Source: Porphyromonas sp.
GTDB lineage: Bacteria; Bacteroidota; Bacteroidia; Bacteroidales; Porphyromonadaceae
DNA length: 6,510 nt
NCBI GenBank assembly: GCA_029983495.1
Contig: JASBZJ010000106.1
Span: 1 to 6,510 of the forward strand
Direction: 5' to 3'
In this document: one piece after another, positions 1-6,281 of the stretch
Position numbering within the stretch: position 1 is the first letter of the stretch
Layout of the letters: every line of letters starts with the position of its first letter
Position numbers and translations under genes: made by a program
The notes under the pieces: generated by a model
Told to the model about the DNA's origin: nothing
The model's input: only the letters and a program-made list of their open reading frames with translations
The model's database searches: none

Positions 1-1023
1 CAGCGAACGCCTAAGTAAGGGGTGTTGAGCCTGTAACCAATTAACGATAGGTCTAGCTATAACTTTGGGAGCTATAGCATGTTCTTCGATCGCAAATAAG
101 GCAATAGCTTTAATTCCATCAATTATACCTACCATATTATAAAGCGAAAGTAATAAAGGAATAGACGGGCGGATATGATTTGCTAGCTCGACAAGTATAT
201 GAATAATTTCGCGGAGTTCATCGTTTTCGAGCTCTCGTAATCGGTTATTATTTTCAATTACTTCGAAAGGTTCAATAAATGATGTTTTCCCAGTCGATGA
301 CTCGTCGTACACAATGCCTCGAACTTTCCGTTTGTAGGAGGGATTTATGGGTATAACTATATGCCCATCGCGCAGTGTTGGTAAAGCATCGCTTTCGGTC
401 CATCCTTGTTCAATTGCCTTTAAAAGTATGTGGCGTGCTATTTGGCTACTTTGTTTTTCAATGTTTTTCTTTTCACTCCTAATCCGTAAAAGCTCGTGGG
501 TGGCATTATCGCGAATGTTTCCAAACCTGTCCAAAAGTTTCTCAACGTGGTTAAGCAATGGAACAATTAACTCGATATTGGGAACGAGAAAATTACGCAG
601 TATGGGATAAAGGTTCTGTGAGCTAGTTTGGGCATTATTATGTTGTTGCTTTGATAGAAATTCGCGTAGCGCATTACAGCTACGAAGAAACAATAGAAAT
701 TGTGGAAGCTTTTCACGAGCAATATAGGTTCCCTCTGTTGAGAGGGCTTTCAGTTCTTGGCTAAGATCGGCAAAGCGTAAGGATGGAAACTCAACCCCTG
801 AGGAAATAATTTCCATCATTTCGCTAACCGCTGCCAGCCGTAATTCGATTATCTTTTTCGAAAGTGTGGGTTTTAACGTTGCAATATTTTGTACCCCCAT
901 TGCACTTTCGGTTTGCATGGAAAGTAGTTCGCGAACTTTATCGAATCCAACCTTATTTTCGTAGCTCCGAGGAAAGGCAATAAAACGTACTTGTGGTTTA
1001 CTTCGTTTATTTTCTTTATTCAT
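1..1023 (-). CDS. mutS2: MutS2-family protein, N-terminal part (C-terminus beyond window)
   Basis: Reading from the ATG at 1023 to the window edge gives 341 uninterrupted codons with no stop, so the gene continues to the left. MutS2 proteins bind branched DNA or, in some bacteria, collided ribosomes, using a MutS-like clamp/ATPase core plus a C-terminal Smr nuclease domain. Visible here: the N-terminal core (KVGFDKVRELL at about 25-34), the EGTY segment (97-100), a helical lever/clamp region (about 150-205) with GNIRDNATHELLRIR at 168-182, and the MutS2 signature LRDGHIVIPI (217-226) followed by GIVYDESSTGKTSFIEP (236-252). QHPLL at 333-337 normally lies shortly before the ATPase domain. Walker motifs and Smr would lie outside the window; family length is about 800 residues. 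An in-frame TAA three codons upstream of the ATG fixes the start. The first 15 or so residues are basic and look longer than in relatives I remember. It lies 39 bases after rseP and is probably last or late in that operon. Confidence 0.95.
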   Translation of the reverse strand, partial: MNKENKRSKPQVRFIAFPRSYENKVGFDKVRELLSMQTESAMGVQNIATLKPTLSKKIIELRLAAVSEMMEIISSGVEFPSLRFADLSQELKALSTEGTYIAREKLPQFLLFLRSCNALREFLSKQQHNNAQTSSQNLYPILRNFLVPNIELIVPLLNHVEKLLDRFGNIRDNATHELLRIRSEKKNIEKQSSQIARHILLKAIEQGWTESDALPTLRDGHIVIPINPSYKRKVRGIVYDESSTGKTSFIEPFEVIENNNRLRELENDELREIIHILVELANHIRPSIPLLLSLYNMVGIIDGIKAIALFAIEEHAIAPKVIARPIVNWLQAQHPLLRRSL

Positions 1024-1062
1024 AGGTAATTACTAATGCCCAAATACCCTTGAAGCGGTTTT

Positions 1063-2403
1063 TTAGAAGAGGCTAAAAACATCGTTTAGGTTTGCCCAAA
1101 CAAAAAGAATGAGTAAAAGCACCAGCCCCACAAATTTGGTTTTTACAATTACTTTTTCGTCAATTTTACGGCGCGAAACTAGCTCGATAAGCAAGAATAG
1201 TATTTCGGCTCCATCGAGCATGGGAATTGGCAGAAAGTTCATAAAGGCAAATATTACTGAAAGGAGTGCTGTAATGGTCCAAAAAGTTTGCCAGCTAAAA
1301 CCTCCCGAAAATAAACGCCCCATTGAAATAAAACCGCCCATTGAGTTTGCTCCCTCCTTTGTAAATACATACTTCATGTTATCGGCATAACCAAAAAGTG
1401 TTTTGTATGCACGTTTTATGCCTAGTGGTATTGCCTCAAAAAAGTTGTAATTGGTGTGTTTTATTGGGTATACCGAAGCTAGTCCAGCAAGTCCTACACC
1501 AATACGGCCTGAAGAATCGGGCGTAACCATCGTACGAATTGAATCATCCCCACGAAGAATGGTAAGTTGTGTCGGTTTTCCTTTTGAGTAAGAAAAAACA
1601 TGTTGGGCTTCGCTAATATCAGCAATCGAAATAGTATCTATGGCTATAAGTTTATCTCCCTTACAAAGCCCTGCAACAGAAGCTGGGGTATTGGGGAATA
1701 CCGAATCCGCAATGAATGGAGTTTGAATGCCCATCAACCCTTCTTTGCTTGCAATTACGCGTCGCATCATATCATTTGGAATGGCAATGTTTACCTTTTC
1801 GTTATTACGGAGCACCACTACATTGTCTGCTTCAATTACTTGTTTTATAAAGTCCTCATTTAATACGTCAAGCTCTTTGCCATCAACAGTTAAGATTATA
1901 TCATTATCCTTAAAGCCTATGTTGTGAGCGACCTCTGAGAACATCATGCCTGCCGTTACCTCTTTACTTGGCAAGCTATATTCACCAGCTTGATAGGTTA
2001 GACCAATGTAAATCATCATGGCAAAAATGAGGTTGAATACAATACCCGCAATCATAATAATAATTCTTTGCCAAGCGGGTTTTGCACGCATTTCATCGAT
2101 TTGAGCAGGTTGACGTACTCCAGTGTTGAGGTACTGCTCGTCGTACATCCCTTTTATTTTGCAGTATCCCCCCAAAGGTAACCACCCAATACCATATTCT
2201 GTTCCATTTCGTTTATTTCGATAACGAAGTAGGGCTTTGCCACTAACATCATAAAAAAGGTAGAATTTTTCAACCTTTACTTTGAACAGACGGGCTGCGA
2301 GGTAATGCCCTGATTCATGTACTAGAACCAAGATGGAAAGCGAAAGTAGAAGTTGAATTATTTGGATAAGTGGACCGAATAATGCGGTTAGGGTAGTACT
2401 CAT
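1063..2403 (-). CDS. rseP: RseP-like site-2 zinc metalloprotease with PDZ region
   Basis: A 446-residue inner-membrane intramembrane protease (M50B family), close to the E. coli RseP length of 450. In the family it cleaves membrane-embedded anti-sigma factors or remnant signal peptides. The zinc motif HESGH is at 29-33 inside the first membrane segment (about 12-40). Then come LPLGGY at 75-80, the conserved WQRIIIMIAGIVFN stretch opening the second membrane segment (about 111-137), and the third zinc ligand in NFLPIPMLDG at 389-398 (Asp397). A last hydrophobic helix is at about 424-441. The region between, about 150-305, resembles two PDZ domains: a degenerate one (about 150-208) and a clearer one around NTPASVAGLCKGDKLIAID (238-256). 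LDG is followed by Ala rather than the common second Gly. The only ATG after the in-frame TAA upstream is at 2403. Its anti-sigma substrate is not encoded in this window. It lies 59 bases after aroE. Confidence 0.96.
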   Translation of the reverse strand: MSTTLTALFGPLIQIIQLLLSLSILVLVHESGHYLAARLFKVKVEKFYLFYDVSGKALLRYRNKRNGTEYGIGWLPLGGYCKIKGMYDEQYLNTGVRQPAQIDEMRAKPAWQRIIIMIAGIVFNLIFAMMIYIGLTYQAGEYSLPSKEVTAGMMFSEVAHNIGFKDNDIILTVDGKELDVLNEDFIKQVIEADNVVVLRNNEKVNIAIPNDMMRRVIASKEGLMGIQTPFIADSVFPNTPASVAGLCKGDKLIAIDTISIADISEAQHVFSYSKGKPTQLTILRGDDSIRTMVTPDSSGRIGVGLAGLASVYPIKHTNYNFFEAIPLGIKRAYKTLFGYADNMKYVFTKEGANSMGGFISMGRLFSGGFSWQTFWTITALLSVIFAFMNFLPIPMLDGAEILFLLIELVSRRKIDEKVIVKTKFVGLVLLLILFVWANLNDVFSLF

Positions 2404-2462
2404 TAAAAATACGATATATGTAATTGATTTTAGAAGAGTGTATTGTGTTTAATAACGGTAAC

Positions 2463-3221
2463 CTATTTTGCGAACGATTGCCAAATGTGCCAAGAGGCTT
2501 CAGCTTGAATTACTAGCATATCGGAGCCATTTTTTATTGTAGCTCCCTGTTCCTTACACTTTGTGAGAAATAGGGTTTCGTCGGGAGCGTAAATTAAATC
2601 GTAGCATAGGTGATCTGGCGTTATTGCCTCATAAGGAATACTTACACAAGTTTGAACATTGGGATACATCCCCAATGGGGTGCAATTTACGATTATTGAA
2701 TGATTGTGGATAAGGAGAGGGGTTAGTTCCTTATATCCAATGGATTGCCCATTGGTAGGCGTCCGGCTAACGGTTGTAGAATCAATTCCCATTTGTTTGA
2801 ATGCTCGCCTCACGGCCATTGCACCGCCCCCAGTTCCTAAAATAAGAGCCTTAGTATGCCATGGCTTAAGTAGCGGACGAATACTTTCGGTGAAGCCCTC
2901 GATATCGGTATTATATCCATAAAGATTTTTACCGAAAACCGATTTCTTTTCAACCACTACAGTATTTACGGCACCTATATACTCTGCTTCCTTATCGATC
3001 CCGCTGAGGTAGGGGATTATATCAATTTTATAGGGGCTGGTAACATTAAAGCCAACTAGCTGAGGATGTTTAATGAGCGAAAGCTTAAGTAGCCTTAAGT
3101 TGGGGATATCCATATTTATATAGTTAGCGTCTATCCCTTCAGTGGCAAATTTAGTGGTGAAATATTCTTTTGAAATAGAATGCGAAAGGGGATGCCCAAT
3201 AAGTGCGTATTCTGCAGTCAT
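2463..3221 (-). CDS. aroE: shikimate dehydrogenase (NADP+)
   Basis: A cytoplasmic 252-residue enzyme that reduces 3-dehydroshikimate to shikimate with NADPH, the fourth step of the chorismate pathway. The shikimate-binding motif GHPLSHSIS is at 9-17 (Ser13 and Ser15). NVTSPYK at 59-65 ends in the catalytic Lys65, and GYNTDIEGF at 102-110 supplies the catalytic Asp106. AVNTV is at 84-88. The nucleotide-binding turn is ILGTGGGA (127-134), followed by VSRTPT (151-156) at the place of the NADP-phosphate-binding NRTxxR loop. NCTPLGMYP is at 179-187, and the C-terminal substrate Gln is in MLVIQAE (Gln239). It is slightly shorter than the 272-residue E. coli enzyme, with all catalytic residues kept. 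An in-frame TAG five codons upstream makes the ATG at 3221 the start. It lies 27 bases after ubiE. The shared product chorismate, a precursor of menaquinone, gives a plausible reason for the pairing. Confidence 0.96.
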   Translation of the reverse strand: MTAEYALIGHPLSHSISKEYFTTKFATEGIDANYINMDIPNLRLLKLSLIKHPQLVGFNVTSPYKIDIIPYLSGIDKEAEYIGAVNTVVVEKKSVFGKNLYGYNTDIEGFTESIRPLLKPWHTKALILGTGGGAMAVRRAFKQMGIDSTTVSRTPTNGQSIGYKELTPLLIHNHSIIVNCTPLGMYPNVQTCVSIPYEAITPDHLCYDLIYAPDETLFLTKCKEQGATIKNGSDMLVIQAEASWHIWQSFAK

Positions 3222-3248
3222 TATGAAACGAAACTATATTTTATTAGC

Positions 3249-3962
3249 TTACTTTTGCGCTATAAAGAGCGTTACAATACCCTTTGTTACAGGTTGATAT
3301 GAAACATGTGTAAACCCAGCTTGCGAAATGAGGGTAGTTAGCTGTTCATACTGAGGCATGGCCTCGATAGATTGATATAAGTATTGATAGGCAGCCTTAT
3401 TATGCACAAAAGTTTTACCCAAAAAGGGCAATAAGCTATGAGTGAACATCTTGTGCCCTAAGCGTAAAATTTTATTCTTGGGTTGACTAAGTTCGAGTAT
3501 AACCATGCACCCACCAGGCCGTAGTACACGATACATTTCGCTAAGGGCATTAGGTAAGGTGGGAAAGTTACGAACGCCAAATGCCGAAGTAACAGCATCA
3601 AAGCTATTATCGAGGAAGGGGAGTGCATTTACATCTGCTTCGAGCAAAGTAATTTTATCCTCGAGTTTGTTGGCCTGAACTTTTTTTTCGCCGACTTTAA
3701 GCATATTAGTAGAAATGTCAACCCCCACGAGCGAGCGAACCGAGGGTATTCCGCGTACGATTTTACAAGCCAATTCAGCCGTTCCAACGGCAACGTCAAG
3801 TACTTCTTTCGGTCTCGAGGGGCGAAGTAACTTAATAAGTTTCGAGCGCCATTGCTGATGCATACCTAAACTCATTAACCCATTAATAAAATCGTAACGT
3901 GGTGCAATGTTGTCGAATAGCTCGTCAACGTTATTATGTTGTTTTATACTGGTAATACTCAT
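3249..3962 (-). CDS. ubiE: demethylmenaquinone methyltransferase (UbiE/MenG family)
   Basis: A 237-residue SAM-dependent C-methyltransferase performing the last step of menaquinone synthesis. Diagnostic segments are LFDNIAPRYDFINGLMSLGMHQQWR at 15-39 in full (FDNIAPRYD at 16-24 is the core), SAM motif I VLDVAVGTAELA (54-65), acidic GVDIS (80-84), LEADVNALPF (107-116), FDAVTSAFGVRNF (121-133), the YRVLRPGG loop (144-151) with LELSQP (156-161), and YQYLYQSIEAMP (192-203). Motif I departs from the usual DVATGTGDLA: the third glycine is Ala62 and the following acid is Glu63. The rest of the fold looks intact, so I infer it is active. Because menaquinone is the normal Bacteroidota quinone, MenG activity is more likely than ubiquinone synthesis; a related quinone methyltransferase is the alternative. 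An in-frame TAA three codons upstream fixes the ATG at 3962. It is the first gene after the purC terminator and should have its own promoter in the 3963-4060 leader, but no clear one is visible. Confidence 0.95.
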   Translation of the reverse strand: MSITSIKQHNNVDELFDNIAPRYDFINGLMSLGMHQQWRSKLIKLLRPSRPKEVLDVAVGTAELACKIVRGIPSVRSLVGVDISTNMLKVGEKKVQANKLEDKITLLEADVNALPFLDNSFDAVTSAFGVRNFPTLPNALSEMYRVLRPGGCMVILELSQPKNKILRLGHKMFTHSLLPFLGKTFVHNKAAYQYLYQSIEAMPQYEQLTTLISQAGFTHVSYQPVTKGIVTLFIAQK

Positions 3963-3987
3963 ACATTTTTACATACTCACATTTCAT

Positions 3988-4010
3988 GAGACCTAAAAGT
4001 CTCTTTTTTT
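3988..4010 (+). terminator. terminator-like hairpin plus T7, plus-strand orientation
   Basis: GAGAC (3988-3992) and GTCTC (3999-4003) form a perfect 5-bp stem around a 6-base loop, followed directly by seven T residues (4004-4010). Read on the plus strand this has intrinsic-terminator form, though the stem is short. No plus-strand gene ends here. It could stop antisense transcription coming out of ubiE. On the minus strand the same hairpin lies in the ubiE 5' leader, about 25 bases before the start codon and preceded by A7. It may be chance. Confidence 0.4.
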
Positions 4011-4042
4011 CCTTGTTGCTACTCGTGCTATTCGATATTCGT

Positions 4043-4060
4043 ACGCTTGGTGTAAAGCGT
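4043..4060 (-). repeat. inverted repeat in the ubiE leader
   Basis: ACGCTT (4043-4048) and AAGCGT (4055-4060) are perfect 6-base complements around a 6-base loop. On the minus strand this hairpin starts immediately after the T7 tract of the purC terminator. It could be a second structure of the terminator, a leader hairpin for ubiE, or an operator-like site. The adjacent 4028-4040 stretch carries TATTCG twice in tandem. The function is unknown. Confidence 0.4.
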
Positions 4061-4110
4061 AAAAAAACGAAGCTACGACTCCTCCTTACTGAAGGGGGAA
4101 CTATGCTTCG
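4061..4110 (-). terminator. intrinsic terminator of phoH-purC
   Basis: On the minus strand, 14 bases after the purC stop codon, the arms at 4105-4110 and 4068-4073 (CGAAGC / GCTTCG) close a long hairpin. Its inner part pairs 4092-4099 with 4080-4087 (8 bp, one G-T wobble) around the tetraloop at 4088-4091. The stem is followed at once by seven T residues on the minus strand (4067-4061). This is the standard Rho-independent arrangement, and it separates purC from ubiE. Confidence 0.87.
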
Positions 4111-4124
4111 CTTATTTATTAGTT

Positions 4125-5075
4125 TTATTTATGCTCTGAAAGGTACTTTGTAAGGTTCTTTTCGATACGTTCTTCAAGGTTATGGCTTGTAGCCTTTTGG
4201 AAGGTTTTTCCTGTAATGTGTTCATAAAGCTCGATATACCTTTCCGAAACTTGTTGAATAAAAGTATCGTCCATTTTTGGGAGCTGTTCTCCAGCTTTAC
4301 CCGAAAAACCATTTTCGATAAGCCATTGGCGAACAAATTCCTTCGATAGTTGCTTTTGTGGTTCACCTTTTGCTAAGTGTTCTTCGTATCCGTCCTCATA
4401 AAAATAGCGCGAGGAATCGGGAGTGTGAATTTCGTCAATGAGGTATATTTTACCATCCTTTTTACCAAACTCGTATTTAGTATCAACAAGTATAAGCCCT
4501 CTATCCTTAGCTAACTGAGTACCTCTTTCAAATAGGCGATAAGTATACTGTTCCATAAGTTCGTAATCCTCCTTACTTACCAACCCTTGGGCAATAATTT
4601 CTTCACGCGAAATATTTTCGTCGTGGCCTTCATCTGCTTTAGTGGTTGGGGTAATTATAGGTTTAGTCAACTTTTGGTTCTCCTTTAGACCCTCAGGTAG
4701 GGCAACCCCACATATGGTTCGTTCGCCATTTTTATAAGCACGCCATGCACTGCCTGCTATATAACCACGAATAACCATTTCAACCTTTACAGGTTCGCAT
4801 TTGTAACCAATGGTAACCATTGGGTCGGGGGTATTAATTTTCCAAGTAGGCAAGATGTCGCGTACGGCATCGAGTTGCTCAGCCGCAATTTGGTTCAGTA
4901 CCTGCCCTTTATAGGGAATACCTACTGGTAGAATAACATCGAATGCACTAATACGGTCGGTGGTAACCATTGCCACGAGGTCATTTTCGAAAAAATACAC
5001 ATCGCGAACTTTACCGTGGAAAACTTTTTCCTGTTTAGGGAGGCTTAAATTAGTCTCAAGTAGCGTTTCTTGCAT
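4125..5075 (-). CDS. purC: SAICAR synthetase (phosphoribosylaminoimidazole-succinocarboxamide synthase)
   Basis: A cytoplasmic purine-biosynthesis enzyme joining CAIR and aspartate with ATP to make SAICAR. The start of the ATP-binding fold is GKVRDVY (21-27), followed by [10 protein letters not shown] (38-47) and the [10 protein letters not shown] segment (52-61). [15 protein letters not shown] (98-112) and PEGL (127-130) form the central core. [19 protein letters not shown] (138-156) is a classic PurC signature, and [11 protein letters not shown] (194-204) and [13 protein letters not shown] (212-224) hold the metal and substrate residues. At 316 residues it is the longer form, like yeast Ade1 (about 306), rather than the 237-residue E. 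coli form; the extra length is mainly C-terminal (about 225-316). The start ATG lies 12 bases after the phoH stop, in the same frame, and an intrinsic terminator follows 14 bases after its own stop. It is therefore the last gene of a phoH-purC unit. Confidence 0.98.
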   Translation of the reverse strand: MQETLLETNLSLPKQEKVFHGKVRDVYFFENDLVAMVTTDRISAFDVILPVGIPYKGQVLNQIAAEQLDAVRDILPTWKINTPDPMVTIGYKCEPVKVEMVIRGYIAGSAWRAYKNGERTICGVALPEGLKENQKLTKPIITPTTKADEGHDENISREEIIAQGLVSKEDYELMEQYTYRLFERGTQLAKDRGLILVDTKYEFGKKDGKIYLIDEIHTPDSSRYFYEDGYEEHLAKGEPQKQLSKEFVRQWLIENGFSGKAGEQLPKMDDTFIQQVSERYIELYEHITGKTFQKATSHNLEERIEKNLTKYLSEHK

Positions 5076-5087
5076 AATTGTATTGTA

Positions 5088-6161
5088 TTAAACTGTTGTA
5101 CGAAGGTCATCCTCGTGTTGTGATTTTTCATCAAGAGAATTTTGTTCGTTATAGTTCGAGTCATATCCCTGTTCTATCGGCAATTCGTTCATTGTTTTGC
5201 CTTCTTTGGCAAGTGCTTTGGCTTCGTTCTCTTTGTCGTAAGCCGCAACAATCTGCCTTACTAAAGGGTGGCGTACGATATCGGTTTTGTCGAATTCAAT
5301 AGTGGCTATTTCGTTTATTCCTTTTAAAAGCGAAAGGGCATGTTTTAGTCCACTTTTTGTTCCGTAGGGTAAATCGATTTGCGTTACATCGCCCGTAACA
5401 ATCATTTTAGAGTGAAAACCCATACGAGTAAGGAACATTTTCATTTGATGTATAGTGGTATTTTGCGATTCATCGAGTATAATTACCGCATCATTTAATG
5501 TACGTCCTCGCATAAATGCAAGGGGCGCAATTTGAATTGTTCCTTGTTCAATGTAATCTTTCAGTTTAGGTGCCGAAATCATTTCTTCCAAAGCATCGTA
5601 TAACGGTTGCAAGTAGGGGTCGAGCTTATCCTTCATTTCGCCAGGTAAAAAACCTAGTTTTTCACCAGCTTCAACGGCTGGTCGCGATAAAATAATACGC
5701 CGGATATGTTTTTCCTTAAGAGCTTTAACCGCAAGCGATATGGCTATATAGGTTTTGCCGGTACCCGCAGGTCCAACTGCAAAAATTAAATCCTTTTGCG
5801 AAAAGGCATTAACCATATCCTGCTGATGTTTACCACGAGCTGCAATGCTTTTACCCCTCGCTCCATATAGTATGTGGTGCTGTGGCGGAGGAGATGTGAG
5901 ATCCTCACCTGCAACAATACGCCGAACTTCCTCTTCGTTAAGGCTGTTGTAGCGATCCACATGTTCAGCAAGGGCGTCAAATACTTTAACTACCTCATCT
6001 ATTTTGTGGCTTTCGCCTAGTATTTTTATTACGTCCTCGCCTGCAATGATGTGTAACGAGGGGAATAAGTGCCGAATGAGTGCTAAATTCGATCGATTTA
6101 CCCCATACAAGGTTTCGGCATCAATACTATCAAGAACATATATCCGTTCGGTCATCACCAT
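5088..6161 (-). CDS. phoH: PhoH family P-loop ATPase
   Basis: A 357-residue cytoplasmic ATPase of the PhoH/YbeZ family. Members are linked to RNA metabolism, often working with the YbeY endoribonuclease; the exact role in this organism is not shown by the sequence. The N-terminal domain (about 1-85, with LYGVNRSNLALI at 18-29) precedes the ATPase. Walker A is GPAGTGKT (130-137), ILSRPAVEAGEKLGFLPG is at 157-174, Walker B is VIILDESQN (226-234), the sensor segment is TGDVTQIDLP (256-265), and DIVRHPLV (294-301) probably carries the arginine finger. The last 45 or so residues are a hydrophilic tail rich in E, N, Q and D, probably disordered. Two starts are possible, the ATG at 6161 and one two codons later at 6155; relatives as I remember them begin MTE, which favours 6155, but the longer one is given. 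It is the first gene of the phoH-purC unit. Confidence 0.97.
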   Translation of the reverse strand: MVMTERIYVLDSIDAETLYGVNRSNLALIRHLFPSLHIIAGEDVIKILGESHKIDEVVKVFDALAEHVDRYNSLNEEEVRRIVAGEDLTSPPPQHHILYGARGKSIAARGKHQQDMVNAFSQKDLIFAVGPAGTGKTYIAISLAVKALKEKHIRRIILSRPAVEAGEKLGFLPGEMKDKLDPYLQPLYDALEEMISAPKLKDYIEQGTIQIAPLAFMRGRTLNDAVIILDESQNTTIHQMKMFLTRMGFHSKMIVTGDVTQIDLPYGTKSGLKHALSLLKGINEIATIEFDKTDIVRHPLVRQIVAAYDKENEAKALAKEGKTMNELPIEQGYDSNYNEQNSLDEKSQHEDDLRTTV

Positions 6162-6204
6162 ATTCTGTACGGTTTGCTAGCTTTACATTACTTGCATTCC
6201 CCTA

Positions 6205-6212
6205 CAAAAATA
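6205..6212 (-). promoter_or_regulatory. candidate -7 element for phoH-purC
   Basis: On the minus strand the bases read TATTTTTG, an exact match to the Bacteroidota -7 consensus TAnnTTTG. It lies 43 bases before the phoH ATG, which would leave a leader of roughly 35 bases. No TTTG or TTG is seen at the expected -33 position (about 6231-6236), so the call rests on one element. The upstream half overlaps the palindrome AATACGTATT. Confidence 0.4.
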
Positions 6213-6218
6213 CGTATT
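6209..6218. repeat. 10-base perfect palindrome in the phoH promoter region
   Basis: AATACGTATT is a perfect palindrome. It overlaps the minus-strand -7-like element and abuts the plus-strand one, which is where a dimeric regulator could bind. No regulator is identified. Confidence 0.35.
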
Positions 6219-6281
6219 ATTGTTGACCTATTCGTTTATTTACTAGAGAGTATACACCTACTTTTCTGTAGTAAGATGTAA

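Larger units (their letters stand above)
3963..4060 (-). promoter_or_regulatory. presumed 5' leader/promoter region of the ubiE operon
   Basis: Because a strong terminator precedes it, transcription of ubiE-aroE-rseP-mutS2 must either start within these 98 bases or come from read-through. I searched the minus strand for the Bacteroidota -33 TTTG and -7 TAnnTTTG elements and found no good match, so the promoter location is inferred from context only. No Shine-Dalgarno sequence is seen; the bases before the ATG are A/T-rich, as at the other genes here. Confidence 0.35.
6192..6222 (+). promoter_or_regulatory. candidate divergent promoter, plus strand
   Basis: TTG at 6192-6194 is followed after 20 bases by TATTATTG at 6215-6222, one base away from TAnnTTTG, with spacing suited to a Bacteroidota promoter. 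It would transcribe rightward into the 6282-6510 open frame. In AT-rich DNA such matches occur by chance, so support is weak. Confidence 0.2.

Noticed and set aside
347..610. Plus-strand 87-codon frame
   Set aside because: Lies antisense within the MutS2 coding region, which has clear family motifs; its translation shows no recognisable domain.
1109..1927. Three plus-strand frames (1109-1390, 1600-1863, 1727-1927)
   Set aside because: All are antisense to rseP, whose motifs cover the region; they look like shadow frames.
2404..2462. Possible terminator or promoter between aroE and rseP
   Set aside because: No stem followed by a T-tract, and no TAnnTTTG box; it looks like a plain operon gap.
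2704..2922. Plus-strand 72-codon frame
   Set aside because: Antisense to the nucleotide-binding part of aroE; a shadow.
4112..4366. Minus-strand 84-codon frame overlapping the purC 3' end
   Set aside because: Same strand but a different frame inside purC, running into the terminator; no family features.
5078..5302. Plus-strand 74-codon frame
   Set aside because: Antisense to the phoH 3' end; no domain and no promoter.
5786..5980. Minus-strand 64-codon frame inside phoH
   Set aside because: Out-of-frame shadow of the PhoH coding sequence.
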